Shown piece by piece: positions 55,585-63,595 of a DNA stretch of 64,000 bases. The notes beneath the pieces are model-generated. The model saw only the letters and a list, made by a program, of their open reading frames with translations, did not search any database and had not been told where the DNA came from. A program made the translations under genes and the position numbers. The DNA comes from Streptomyces spinoverrucosus (lineage in GTDB: Bacteria; Actinomycetota; Actinomycetes; Streptomycetales; Streptomycetaceae). Numbering within the stretch: the stretch's first letter is position 1; the number at the start of each line of letters is the position of its first letter. Location of the stretch: NCBI RefSeq assembly GCF_015712165.1, contig NZ_JADPZX010000001.1, forward strand, positions 2,542,001-2,606,000, given 5' to 3'.

Positions 55585-56235
55585 TCAGGAGCGGGTCGTT
55601 CGGCGTAGGTGGTGGCGGACTGCCTTTTGGGCTACCGGGCCCAGGGTCTCCAGGGCCGCTACCAGGGCGCCCAGTTGTTCGAGGGCGTCCAGGGCCGCTG
55701 TGGCGCCCGCCGCGTCCACGCCCTCGTACAGTTCGATGCCTACGAAGGATGCCGCCACCGCCCGGGCTAGGCCCTTGGGGTCCGTGAATTCGCTGAAAGG
55801 GGTTTGTGGGAGGACCCGGGTGAGGGTCTTTTCGATTTCCGTGATCCACAGGTCCAGGCCTGCTGCCGTTGCCGGGGCGAGGGTGGGGTGGGTCTGGGCA
55901 CCGGCCAGGAGTTGGCCGAGGAGGGCGACGTGGCCGTCCTGTCGTTCCTGGTCGTGGATTTCGCGGCCTATGGCCAGGAGTTCGGAGAGGGACCGCACGG
56001 AGGCCATGCGGAGGCGGTAGCGGGAGACCGCCTGTTCCGCGCCGTAGTGGCAGGCGGCCGCCAGGAGTTCGTCCACTGAGCCGAAGTGGTAGAAGACCAG
56101 CGCCTGGTTGACGCCCGCGGTCGCCGCGATCGTGCGGGCCGAGGTTTTGGCGATGCCCTGTTCCGTCAGGGTGCGCAGTGCGCCTTCGAGCAGTTTCGTT
56201 TTCGTTTCGAGGGACTTCGCCGTTTCCGGGCTCAT
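55585..56235 (-). CDS. TetR/AcrR-family regulator, third gene of its own operon
   Basis: 216 aa from ATG 56235, preceded by AGGAG with an 8-base spacer. HTH: ALRTLTEQGIAKTSARTIAATAGVNQALVFYHFGSVDELL with the pattern AGVNQALVFYHF. The C-terminal effector domain is helical. The ATG overlaps the stop of the upstream DUF4166 gene (ATGA). The operon is headed by two identical palindromes that are good candidates for this protein's own operators, so it likely represses itself and the two genes before it. Confidence 0.9.
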   Translation of the reverse strand: MSPETAKSLETKTKLLEGALRTLTEQGIAKTSARTIAATAGVNQALVFYHFGSVDELLAAACHYGAEQAVSRYRLRMASVRSLSELLAIGREIHDQERQDGHVALLGQLLAGAQTHPTLAPATAAGLDLWITEIEKTLTRVLPQTPFSEFTDPKGLARAVAASFVGIELYEGVDAAGATAALDALEQLGALVAALETLGPVAQKAVRHHLRRTTRS

Positions 56236-56912
56236 GCTCGGGACTCCTCGCGGAGCGGGCGCAGGCCGGGGCGGATGCCGCAGGTGCGGGTGTCGGTGTA
56301 TGTCGCCTTGAACCATCCCTCGTAGCCGAAGAGGGGGCCGAAGTGTTTGTTGACGACCCTGACCTGGATGCGGAAGCGGGCCGTCGAGTCGTCGTAGGAC
56401 TCGCGCACCTCCGCCGTCGCGCCTATCAGGTCGGGGACCCGTACGTCGACGGGACCCTCGCGGAAGCGGTGTTCGCCGGAGCGGATCAGGAGGGAGCCGT
56501 CGGGTTCGGCGCTGAAGTGGAGGTCGGTGGCGAGGTGCTGGTGGGTGCCGAGGTAGTCGAGGATGCGGTCCTTCTTGGGGCTCAGGACCATCTGGGCGTC
56601 GAAGCGGCGGGGGCGGCCGGGCAGGTCGAAGGTGCGCACGAAGGTCACCGTCTCACGGCCGTAGGTGTCGGCGTACGGCACGTTCTCGATGGTGAAGGGG
56701 ACGTTGCGGCCGGTGCGCGGGATCAGGATGTTGCGGGTGGTGCCCAGGGCCAGGAACGGCTTGACGTGGGGGCCGCCGTGCCAGATGCGGTGCATCACGC
56801 CTCTGCCCGTGCAGGCCTCGCCGGTGGTCAGGCCCACCGAGAAGCGGCGCCGGAGCTGGGGGTGGAGGCGGTCGAAGTCGGCGCCCATGACCTTGGAGAA
56901 GATCGATGTCAT
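56232..56912 (-). CDS. DUF4166 family protein
   Basis: 226 aa. Start MTSIFSKVMGADFDRLHPQLRRRFSVG and the middle RTFDLPGRPRRFDAQMVLS fit the DUF4166 family, sometimes fused to oxidoreductases elsewhere; function unknown. ATG 56912 overlaps the stop of the preceding gene (ATGA) and its own stop overlaps the tetR start, so all three are translationally coupled. Confidence 0.8.
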   Translation of the reverse strand: MTSIFSKVMGADFDRLHPQLRRRFSVGLTTGEACTGRGVMHRIWHGGPHVKPFLALGTTRNILIPRTGRNVPFTIENVPYADTYGRETVTFVRTFDLPGRPRRFDAQMVLSPKKDRILDYLGTHQHLATDLHFSAEPDGSLLIRSGEHRFREGPVDVRVPDLIGATAEVRESYDDSTARFRIQVRVVNKHFGPLFGYEGWFKATYTDTRTCGIRPGLRPLREESRA

Positions 56913-57670
56913 CGCGGGGTCTCCAGGGTGTGCAGCAGGCGCGGGGCACGCGCGCGTGTGGGTGGTGTGCGCAGGCAGCGGCGGGCCGCGGGGGTGCAAG
57001 GGAGGGGGGACTTGAGGACCGCCAGGTAGGCGGTGATCAGTAGGAGGAGGGGCCAGAGGAATGCCATGGGTGCCGCGAGCGGGCCGAAGTGGTGGAGGAC
57101 GGATTCGCCGGCGAGGCCTGTGCAGGCGAGGGTGAGCAGGGTGGCGCGTACGGCCAGTTCCGCCAGCCAGTTGCGCAGGGCGCGTTCCGGTGTGATGCCG
57201 CGCTCCAGCCAGAGGCGGAGGCGGTCGAAGGACCACGCCGTCGCCCAGCCCATCAGGGGGCGGAAGAGGGCGCGGTCGGCCAGTGCGCCGAAGGCGCCCC
57301 AGCGGGGGCGGTAGTCGTAGCCGGTGAGGAAGCGGACGCCGTCGCCGTCGGGGACGTAGCGCCAGTAGCCGCTGCCCTCCGCCAGGAGGGAGAGGGGGTG
57401 GGGCGAGGCGAAGCGCAGGGCAGAGGTGCGCGTGCCGTCGGGGCGTTCCTTCTCGCCCGCCGAGATCCCGGTGCCGGCGATGGTGAGGAAGGGCAGCACG
57501 CGCGTGGCGTAGCGGAAGTGCTGTGGCTCGCCCTCCGCGCGCGGGAGGTAGTCGATCTCGGTGAAGCGCAGGTCCCAGCGTTGGTGCTGGGAGGGGTGCT
57601 GGGTGTGCGTCCAGAGGGTGTCCAGGTCCGCGTGGATGCGTGTCTCTATGTAGAGGCCGTGGCCGCCCAT
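56909..57670 (-). CDS. SRPBCC-like domain protein with C-terminal membrane helices
   Basis: 253 aa from ATG 57670, seven bases after GGGGGA; starts further upstream would lie inside the operator sites. The N-terminal ~150 residues (LYIETRIHADLDTLWTHTQH, then WDLRFTEIDYLPR) look like a START/polyketide-cyclase lipid-binding fold. The C-terminal part has two or three hydrophobic helices (MAFLWPLLLLITAYLAVL). It may bind a lipid or hydrophobic compound at the membrane. First gene of the TetR-controlled operon. Confidence 0.75.
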   Translation of the reverse strand: MGGHGLYIETRIHADLDTLWTHTQHPSQHQRWDLRFTEIDYLPRAEGEPQHFRYATRVLPFLTIAGTGISAGEKERPDGTRTSALRFASPHPLSLLAEGSGYWRYVPDGDGVRFLTGYDYRPRWGAFGALADRALFRPLMGWATAWSFDRLRLWLERGITPERALRNWLAELAVRATLLTLACTGLAGESVLHHFGPLAAPMAFLWPLLLLITAYLAVLKSPLPCTPAARRCLRTPPTRARAPRLLHTLETPR

Positions 57671-57698
57671 TGCTTCATCCCCCAGTTCAGCAAGTCTT

Positions 57699-57714
57699 TT
57701 GAGCGATCGCTCAA
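57699..57714. promoter_or_regulatory. TetR operator, proximal copy
   Basis: Perfect 16-bp palindrome TTGAGCGATCGCTCAA, 29 bp upstream of the first gene and downstream of the predicted transcription start. Confidence 0.8.
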
Positions 57715-57728
57715 GTGGTGTGAGCATG

Positions 57729-57758
57729 ACCGTACACCTATTTGAGCGATCGCTCAAA
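57729..57758 (-). promoter_or_regulatory. Promoter and distal TetR operator of the three-gene operon
   Basis: The perfect 18-bp palindrome TTTGAGCGATCGCTCAAA at 57741-57758 overlaps the minus-strand -35 TTGAGC (57757-57752). A 17-bp spacer leads to -10 TACGGT (57734-57729). Centres of the two operators are 43 bp apart, about four helical turns, so both can be bound on one face. Confidence 0.75.
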
Positions 57759-57814
57759 GGGTGGGGAAAGGAAACCCCGGCCCATTGGGCCGGGGTTGGG
57801 GCTGGGTGCTGGTT

Positions 57815-58108
57815 CTACTGCGCCAGGTGGCGTTCCACCGTCTCGACCTTGGACGTGAGGCCGTCCGTCACTCCGGGGCGGATGTCCGCCTTGAGGACCA
57901 GGGACACACGCGGCGCCCTCTCCTCCACGGCGGCCACGGCGCGCTTGACGACGTCCATGACCTCGTCCCACTCGCCCTCGATGGACGTGAACATCGCGTC
58001 CGTACGGTGGGGCAGGCCCGACTCGCGGACCACGCGGACGGCGTCGGCGACGTACTCCCCCACGTCCTCGCCGACGCCGAGCGGCGTCACGGAGAAGGCG
58101 ACGATCAC
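57815..58108 (-). CDS. MTH1187-type thiamine-binding protein (DUF77)
   Basis: 97 aa: [43 protein letters not shown] and [11 protein letters not shown] are typical of the MTH1187/YkoF-like family, whose members bind thiamine or related compounds. GTG start overlaps the stop of the preceding gene (GTGA). Exact role unknown. Confidence 0.88.
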   Translation of the reverse strand: MIVAFSVTPLGVGEDVGEYVADAVRVVRESGLPHRTDAMFTSIEGEWDEVMDVVKRAVAAVEERAPRVSLVLKADIRPGVTDGLTSKVETVERHLAQ

Positions 58109-58449
58109 GCGTTCACGACCCCTTCCTTGCGGGCGCGGTCCGCGATCACCGCGTCCTCGGCCTCGCGGCGGAGCTTGCGCTCGGCGAAGAAGCCGCCGGT
58201 GGGGAGCACGGAGAGGACGAAGTAGAGGGCGGCTGTCCTGAAGGACCACTTGCTGCGGTTCCAGGCGTCGGCCCAGAAGATCACGTACAGGATGAACAGG
58301 ACGCCGTGGATCGCGCCCATCACGGGGACCGCGTTGAATTCCGTGGTCCGCTTCAGCACCGAGCAGACGAGCAGGATCAGGAAGGACACGGCCTCCGGGG
58401 CCGAGACCAGGCGGAGGCGGCGGAGGGCGGTGGCGGTCTTGAGATCCAC
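58105..58449 (-). CDS. DUF3817 family membrane protein, second copy
   Basis: 114 aa from GTG 58449 (preceded by AAGGTG). Three hydrophobic segments ([48 protein letters not shown]) and the same ending logic ([12 protein letters not shown]) as the DUF3817 protein at 54350-54688. Coupled to the thiamine-binding-protein gene by a GTGA overlap. Confidence 0.85.
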   Translation of the reverse strand: MDLKTATALRRLRLVSAPEAVSFLILLVCSVLKRTTEFNAVPVMGAIHGVLFILYVIFWADAWNRSKWSFRTAALYFVLSVLPTGGFFAERKLRREAEDAVIADRARKEGVVNA

Positions 58450-58633
58450 GGGACACCTTCGGTGGGAGAGTCGCTGACGACGCGGTCGCTTTGTGAACGG
58501 AAGCACAAACGTTCAGCCATTGTGGCAAACGGTTGGGTGGGGGCGGGCTCGGGGGTATGGGTCCGGCACCCCTAGGGGTGCGGTCCGGGTTCACCTCCGG
58601 TGACAGGCCCTGTTGGCGGAGCCAATCGGCCGA

Positions 58634-58639
58634 TACCTT
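58634..58639 (+). promoter_or_regulatory. -10 box of a leaderless promoter for the AIM24 gene cluster
   Basis: TACCTT ends 7 bases before GTG 58647; no ribosome-binding site is seen. A weak TTGGCG lies 15 bp upstream. Confidence 0.45.
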
Positions 58640-58646
58640 CACATCC

Positions 58647-59285
58647 GTGGCGATGTTCCGACTTCAAGGCAGCAAGGTGCTTGCCGTCGACATGACCGGT
58701 GACGCCGTGAAGGCGAAGAACGGGTCGATGGTCGCGTACGACGGACAGATGGCCTTCAAGAAGCTGAGCGGCGGCGGTGAGGGCATACGGGGGATGGTGA
58801 CCCGGCGCATCACCGGTGAGCAGATGACCCTTATGGAGGTGAAGGGGCAGGGGACGTGCTGGTTCGCGGACCGGGCCTCGGAGATCAACCTGGTGAGTCT
58901 CCGGGGCGACAAGCTGTACGTGGAGTCGAGCAACCTGCTGGCGACCGACGGCGGGCTGCGCACCGGCACGTCCTTCACGGGGCTGCGCGGCGCCTCGCAG
59001 GGGAACGGGCTGTTCACGACGACCGTCGAGGGGCACGGGCAGGCGGCGATCATGTCGGACGGGCCGGCTGTGGTGCTGCGGGTGAGCGCGCAGTATCCGC
59101 TGACCGTGGATCCGGGGGCGTATGTGGCGCATCAGGGGAATCTGCGGCAGTCGTTCCAGTCCGGTGTGACGTTTCGCACATTGATCGGTGAGGGTGGGGG
59201 CGAGGCCTTCCAGATGCGGTTCGAGGGGGACGGGCTCGTGTACGTCCAGCCCAGTGAGCGGAACACGATCGCGGGGGACGTGTGA
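58647..59285 (+). CDS. AIM24 family protein, copy 1
   Basis: 212 aa (210 if ATG 58653 is used). Glycine-rich beta-strand pattern of the AIM24/TPS-like fold: [84 protein letters not shown]. Bacterial members are soluble, of unknown function; the yeast mitochondrial homologue affects membrane organisation. Followed within 1 base by copy 2. Confidence 0.88.
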   Translation: MAMFRLQGSKVLAVDMTGDAVKAKNGSMVAYDGQMAFKKLSGGGEGIRGMVTRRITGEQMTLMEVKGQGTCWFADRASEINLVSLRGDKLYVESSNLLATDGGLRTGTSFTGLRGASQGNGLFTTTVEGHGQAAIMSDGPAVVLRVSAQYPLTVDPGAYVAHQGNLRQSFQSGVTFRTLIGEGGGEAFQMRFEGDGLVYVQPSERNTIAGDV

Positions 59286-59286
59286 C

Positions 59287-59937
59287 ATGGGCTTCCGCGA
59301 GGTCAATTCGAAGATGGTCGAGGCGACCGTCATGCCCGGGCAGCGGCTGTTCAGTCAGCGCGGCGCCATGCTCGCCTACAAGGGCGAGGTGTCCTTCACG
59401 CCCAACATGAGCGGTGGGCAGGGCGGGATCATGTCGATGATCGGACGGCGGGTCGCGAACGAGGACACGCCCCTGATGACCGTCGAGGGCAGCGGCACCG
59501 TGCTGTTCGGGCACGGCGGGCACCACGTGCAGGTGATCAACCTCGCCGGGGACACGCTCTGCGTCGAGGCCGACCGGCTGCTCGCCTTCGAGGGGAGCCT
59601 GCAGCAGGGGACGATGTTCATGGGCGCGCAGGGCGGGGTCATGGGGATGGTGCGGGGTCAGGTCACCGGGCAGGGACTGTTCACGACCACGCTCAAGGGG
59701 CATGGGGCCGTGGCCGTGATGGCTCATGGCGGTGTGTTCGAGATTCCGATCAGCCCGCAGCGGCCGGTGCACGTCGACCCGCAGGCCTATGTCGCCCACC
59801 ACGGCGACGTGCGCAACAAGCTGTCGACCGCGCTGGGCTGGCGGGACATGGTGGGGCGCGGCTCCGGCGAGGCGTTCCAGCTGGAGCTGAGCGGCAGCGG
59901 CGCGGTGTACGTCCAGGCCTCGGAGGAGAAGCTGTGA
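59287..59937 (+). CDS. AIM24 family protein, copy 2
   Basis: 216 aa. Same repeating pattern as copy 1: GQRLFSQRGAMLAYKGEVSF, VEGSGTVLFG, DTLCVEADRLLAFEGS, GQGLFTTTLKGHGAVAV, PVHVDPQAYVAHHGDV and C-terminal LSGSGAVYVQASEEKL. Distinct Met/Gly-rich insert GGIMSMIGRR. The stop overlaps the next start (GTGA). Confidence 0.9.
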   Translation: MGFREVNSKMVEATVMPGQRLFSQRGAMLAYKGEVSFTPNMSGGQGGIMSMIGRRVANEDTPLMTVEGSGTVLFGHGGHHVQVINLAGDTLCVEADRLLAFEGSLQQGTMFMGAQGGVMGMVRGQVTGQGLFTTTLKGHGAVAVMAHGGVFEIPISPQRPVHVDPQAYVAHHGDVRNKLSTALGWRDMVGRGSGEAFQLELSGSGAVYVQASEEKL

Positions 59938-60734
59938 CCTACGGAACCCCGGGCGCCGGGCCCGTCGTGCACGACCCGGTGACGCTGCCCGCCGACGACA
60001 ACGTGAACGCGTACACCTTCTGCGTGGAGCTCAAGGGGAGCCAGTGGTTCCTGCAGAAGGGGAAGATGATCGCCTACTACGGCTCGATCGAGTTCAACGG
60101 CGTGGGGCACGGGCGATTGGACCGACTTGTCCGTACGTCGTTCCATTCGCCTCTGCACGCCGCGGACTGGGTCGTGGCGGAGGGCTCGGGGAAGATGCTC
60201 CTCGCCGACCGGGCCTTCGACGTGAATTCGTACGACCTGGAGGACGGCAATCTGACCATTCGCTCGGGCAACCTGCTCGCTTTTCAGCCAACTCTGGCAC
60301 TGAAGCAGTCGATCGTGCCGGGCTTTCTCACGCTCATCGGAACCGGAAAGTTCGTGGCCGCATCTAACGGTCCGGTGGTGTTCATGGAGCCGCCGATCCG
60401 GGTGGACCCGCAAGCGCTTGTCGGCTGGGCCGACTGCCCCTCGCCGTGCCACCACTACGACCATGGCTACATGACGGGCGTAATGGGCGGTCTACGTGCG
60501 ATGACAGGCCTCGGCGGGGCCTCCGGGGAGGAGCATCAGTTCGAGTTCGCGGGAGCGGGTACGGTGCTGCTCCAGTCGACCGAGACCCTGATGGCCGAGC
60601 AGGCCACGGGGACGGTCCCGCACCAGGCCGGTGTGCCCGGCGGTGGCGGGGTGACCGGAGGGCACGGGACGCAAGCCGGCGCACCGCGCCTTCCCGGACA
60701 GCTGGGGGACCTCCAGCGTCGCTTCGGGCTGTGA
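59934..60734 (+). CDS. AIM24 family protein, copy 3 with extended C-terminus
   Basis: 266 aa, GTG start. AIM24 pattern in VELKGSQWFLQKGKMIAYYG, VAEGSGKMLLAD, GNLTIRSGNLLAFQ, IRVDPQALVGW and FAGAGTVLLQSTE. It carries an extra segment SPCHHYDHGYMTG, unique among the three, with four His/Cys that could hold a metal, and a Gly/Pro/His-rich tail of ~45 residues. The most diverged of the trio. Likely the three proteins form a hetero-oligomer; that is inference. Confidence 0.88.
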   Translation: MTYGTPGAGPVVHDPVTLPADDNVNAYTFCVELKGSQWFLQKGKMIAYYGSIEFNGVGHGRLDRLVRTSFHSPLHAADWVVAEGSGKMLLADRAFDVNSYDLEDGNLTIRSGNLLAFQPTLALKQSIVPGFLTLIGTGKFVAASNGPVVFMEPPIRVDPQALVGWADCPSPCHHYDHGYMTGVMGGLRAMTGLGGASGEEHQFEFAGAGTVLLQSTETLMAEQATGTVPHQAGVPGGGGVTGGHGTQAGAPRLPGQLGDLQRRFGL

Positions 60735-60804
60735 GCGGTAGTCTGCGGAGTGTGACGTCGAACGCGTGCGCACTGTCACACCACCCTCAGTAGTTCACAT
60801 TTCA

Positions 60805-60820
60805 ACCTCTTAGGTAGACT
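60805..60820 (+). promoter_or_regulatory. absC promoter with overlapping dyad
   Basis: -10 TAGACT (60815-60820) ends 6 bases before ATG 60827 with no ribosome-binding site, so the mRNA is probably leaderless. The dyad ACCT-CTT-AGGT (60805-60815) abuts the -10 and could be an autoregulatory site. Confidence 0.55.
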
Positions 60821-60826
60821 TCATTC

Positions 60827-61303
60827 ATGGAGACCGAGACGGCCACGCGCTGGCTGACCGATGCGGAGCAGTGTGCCTGGCGCACCCACCTGGAGGTCAA
60901 CAGGCTGTTGACGTACCAGCTCGAAAAGGACCTGCAGCCGTTCGGCCTGACGATGAACGACTACGAGATCCTGGTGAATCTCTCGGAGTCGGACGATTTG
61001 CGGATGCGGATGAGCGACCTGGCCTCCGCCACCTTGCAGTCCAAGAGCCGCCTCTCGCACCAGATCACCCGTATGGAGAACGCCGACCTGGTGCGGCGGG
61101 AGAACTGCGAGTCCGACCGCCGCGGGCTGTACGCGGTGCTCACCGACCACGGCATGGAGACGATGCAGAAGGTCGCTCCCCACCATGTGGCGTCCGTACG
61201 GAGGCACTTCATCGACCTGCTGCCCCCCGAGTCCCTCACGGAGCTCGAAAAGGCCCTGAAGCCCATCGCGGAACATCTGCGCGGGCACCGAGGCCGCCCC
61301 TGA
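60827..61303 (+). CDS. absC: MarR-family regulator of antibiotic production AbsC
   Basis: 158 aa. The sequence (METETATRWLTDAEQCAWRT, MNDYEILVNLSESDD, SKSRLSHQITRMENADLVRR, and the DRRGLYAVLTDHGM wing) is what I recall of S. coelicolor AbsC. AbsC is a MarR-type regulator needed for normal actinorhodin and undecylprodigiosin production and linked to zinc supply. Length and neighbours (a two-component system convergent with it) also agree. His, Cys and Asp residues suitable for zinc are present, but I cannot assign the site. Confidence 0.88.
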   Translation: METETATRWLTDAEQCAWRTHLEVNRLLTYQLEKDLQPFGLTMNDYEILVNLSESDDLRMRMSDLASATLQSKSRLSHQITRMENADLVRRENCESDRRGLYAVLTDHGMETMQKVAPHHVASVRRHFIDLLPPESLTELEKALKPIAEHLRGHRGRP

Positions 61304-61314
61304 ACCAGCAGGCC

Positions 61315-62817
61315 CTAGGCGAGCGGCAGGCGGAGTTCGAACAGGGCGCCGCCTGCCGGCGCGTCATGGACCGCGAGGGTGCCGCCGTGGCGGGCGGCCA
61401 CGTCACGGGCGATGGCGAGGCCCAGACCGGCGCCGCCCTCGTCCCGGCTGCGGGCCGCGTCCAGCCGTACGAACCGCTGGAAGATCCGCTCGCGGTCCAC
61501 CTCGGGTACGCCGTCCCCGTCGTCCACGACCTGGACGACCGCCCGGTCCCCGTCCCGCCGTACGGCCACGGTGACCGCCGAGCGGGCGTGCCGCTGGGCG
61601 TTGTCCAGCAGGTTGGCCAGCACCCGCCCCAGTTGACCGCGCGATCCGGCCACTTCGAGGGACTCCGCCTCGACCGTCACGCCCTTGCGGCCCGCGGCCT
61701 GTTCACGCGCCAGCTCAGCCAGGTCGACCCGGGTGTCGGTGGGCCGCTCCCCCGCGTCCAGCCGGGCGAGCAGCAGCAGATCGGCGGCGAGCCTTTGCAG
61801 TCGTACCGTGTCCTCGACCGCGCCGTCCAGGTCCAGCAACTCCGGATGCGCGGCGGCCACTTCGAGCTGGGTGCGCAAGGAGGCGATGGGGCTGCGCAGC
61901 TCGTGCGAGGCGTCGGCGACGAAACGCCGCTGGCGTTCCACCGAGGTCTCCAGGGCGGCCAGCGTCTCGTTGGTGGTGCGGGCGAGGCGGGCGACCTCGT
62001 CGTGGGTCCCCGGTTCGGGGACCCGTCGGGTGAGGTCCTCGGAGGCGGTGATCTCCGCCATCTCGCGCCGGATGCCCTCGACCGGGTGCAGCGCGCGCCC
62101 TGTGACCAGCCAGGTCACGCCGGCGACGACACCGAGCAGCAGCGGGAAGCCGATCAGCATGACGGTCTGCGCGGTGCTCACGGCGTTCTGCTCGGCGGCC
62201 AGCGGACCGCCCGCGTACACGGTGAACGTGCCCTGGCCGGGGACTTCGACCGCCACCTCGGCGAAGCGGTAGTCCGCCGACTCGCCGTCGATCGTCGCGG
62301 AGCCGTCCGTGATGGACGCGTCCTCGGCGATCTCGCCCGGCTGGAGGGTGGCGCCCCCTGAGGAGTCGTCGGAGGAGTCGTCGTCCGAGTCGTCGGAGGA
62401 GTCGTCGTCCGAGTCGTCGGAGTAGTCCGCGTCGTCCGCATCGTCCGAGTCGTCGTCGCCGGAACCGGTGCCCGGCTCGCGGGCGGGCGGCGTCCGCTTC
62501 TCGGGCCGTACGGCGTCCGTTCCGGTGCCGGAGATCCGCTCCAGGCCCTCGCTGGCCGCGACCAGCCGGCCGTCCTCGTCGACGACCTGGACGGGGCGGT
62601 CGTCGTCGTCCAGGGACAACTGGTCGTACGGCTTGCCGCCGGCCAGGTCGGCCGCGACGGCGCGCGCCGAGCGTTCCGCTTCCGTACCGGCCTGCTCGGT
62701 CAGGTTGGAGTACAGGGAGAGCAGTACGGCGGCGCCCGCGGCGACCAGCGCCACGGCGACGACGACGGTGGCGCCGAGCGTGGCCCGGGCCCGCACGGAA
62801 CCGAACAGGCGTCTCAT
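61315..62817 (-). CDS. Sensor histidine kinase with Asp/Ser-rich extracytoplasmic loop
   Basis: 500 aa. TM1 is at residues ~12-35. An extracytoplasmic domain (~36-205) carries, at 121-152, a stretch in which about 20 of 32 residues are Asp and most others Ser. TM2 is at ~208-230 (VMLIGFPLLLGVVAGVTWLV), followed by HAMP, HisKA with phospho-His in RFVADASHELRSPIASLRTQ, and HATPase (NLLDNAQRHA, GGAGLGLAIARDV). The acidic loop is a plausible divalent-cation or cationic-peptide sensor. ATG overlaps the stop of the response regulator gene (ATGA). Confidence 0.93.
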   Translation of the reverse strand: MRRLFGSVRARATLGATVVVAVALVAAGAAVLLSLYSNLTEQAGTEAERSARAVAADLAGGKPYDQLSLDDDDRPVQVVDEDGRLVAASEGLERISGTGTDAVRPEKRTPPAREPGTGSGDDDSDDADDADYSDDSDDDSSDDSDDDSSDDSSGGATLQPGEIAEDASITDGSATIDGESADYRFAEVAVEVPGQGTFTVYAGGPLAAEQNAVSTAQTVMLIGFPLLLGVVAGVTWLVTGRALHPVEGIRREMAEITASEDLTRRVPEPGTHDEVARLARTTNETLAALETSVERQRRFVADASHELRSPIASLRTQLEVAAAHPELLDLDGAVEDTVRLQRLAADLLLLARLDAGERPTDTRVDLAELAREQAAGRKGVTVEAESLEVAGSRGQLGRVLANLLDNAQRHARSAVTVAVRRDGDRAVVQVVDDGDGVPEVDRERIFQRFVRLDAARSRDEGGAGLGLAIARDVAARHGGTLAVHDAPAGGALFELRLPLA

Positions 62818-63479
62818 CTCGGCGCCTCCAGCCGGTACCCGGCGCCGCGCACCGTCCGGATCAGCCCGGCGCCCAGCTTGCGGCGCAGTGCGCTGACGTA
62901 CACCTCGACGATGTTCGGATCGCCCTCGTAGGCGAAGTCCCAGACGTGTTCCAGGATCTCCGCCTTGGAGACCACCTCGCCGGCCCGCACCGCGAGCTGC
63001 TCCAGTACGGCGAACTCCTTGGCGGTCAGGGCGAACTCGTCGCCGTCCCGGGTGACCCGGCGGGCGGCGGTGTCGACGCGGAGGGGGCCGACCGTGAGGA
63101 TCGGTGAGGCGCCGTGCTGGCCGCGGCGGCGCAGCAGGGCCCGGATGCGGGCGACCAGGACGACGTACGAGAACGGCTTGGTCAGATAGTCGTCGGCGCC
63201 CGTGTCCAGGCCCTCCGCCTCGTCGTACTCGCCGTCCTTGGCGGTGAGCATCAGGATCGGTACGTCGTTGCCGGCGGCGCGCAGGGCGGAGCAGACGCGG
63301 TAGCCGTTCATGCCGGGGAGCATGATGTCGAGGACGATCAGGTCGTACGGCGACTCGGTCGCCATGTGCAGGCCCTCCCGGCCGTCGTGGACGACGTCCA
63401 CGGCGTAGCCCTCCGCCGTCAGGCCCTTGGCCAGGGACAGCGCGAGGCGTTTCTCGTCCTCCACGATCAGCAGCCGCAT
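62814..63479 (-). CDS. OmpR/PhoB-family response regulator
   Basis: 221 aa. Receiver: acidic pocket VEDE, phospho-Asp in LIVLDIMLPGMNGY, Thr in LMLTAKDG, Lys in YLTKPF. C-terminal winged helix: VTRDGDEFALTAKEFAVLEQL, VEVYVSALRRKLG, IRTVRGAGYRLE. Coupled to the kinase gene and divergent from the exported PepSY-like gene; direct repeats in the shared promoter region are its likely binding sites. Confidence 0.95.
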   Translation of the reverse strand: MRLLIVEDEKRLALSLAKGLTAEGYAVDVVHDGREGLHMATESPYDLIVLDIMLPGMNGYRVCSALRAAGNDVPILMLTAKDGEYDEAEGLDTGADDYLTKPFSYVVLVARIRALLRRRGQHGASPILTVGPLRVDTAARRVTRDGDEFALTAKEFAVLEQLAVRAGEVVSKAEILEHVWDFAYEGDPNIVEVYVSALRRKLGAGLIRTVRGAGYRLEAPR

Positions 63480-63502
63480 GCCCCAAGGGTCGCAAACGGA
63501 AC

Positions 63503-63539
63503 CTGAAGCGATCTTCAGGTGGCTTCAGCCTGGCTTCAG
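63503..63539. promoter_or_regulatory. CTTCAG direct repeats between response regulator and PepSY gene
   Basis: CTTCAG at 63513-63518, 63523-63528 and 63534-63539 (10- and 11-bp periods), preceded by the inverted copy CTGAAG at 63503-63508. OmpR-family regulators bind such near-11-bp direct repeats. Confidence 0.65.
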
Positions 63540-63595
63540 GCGGCGGACGGCAGCGTGGTGGACGTCGAAACGACAAGCCAACTCGGGGAGGACCC

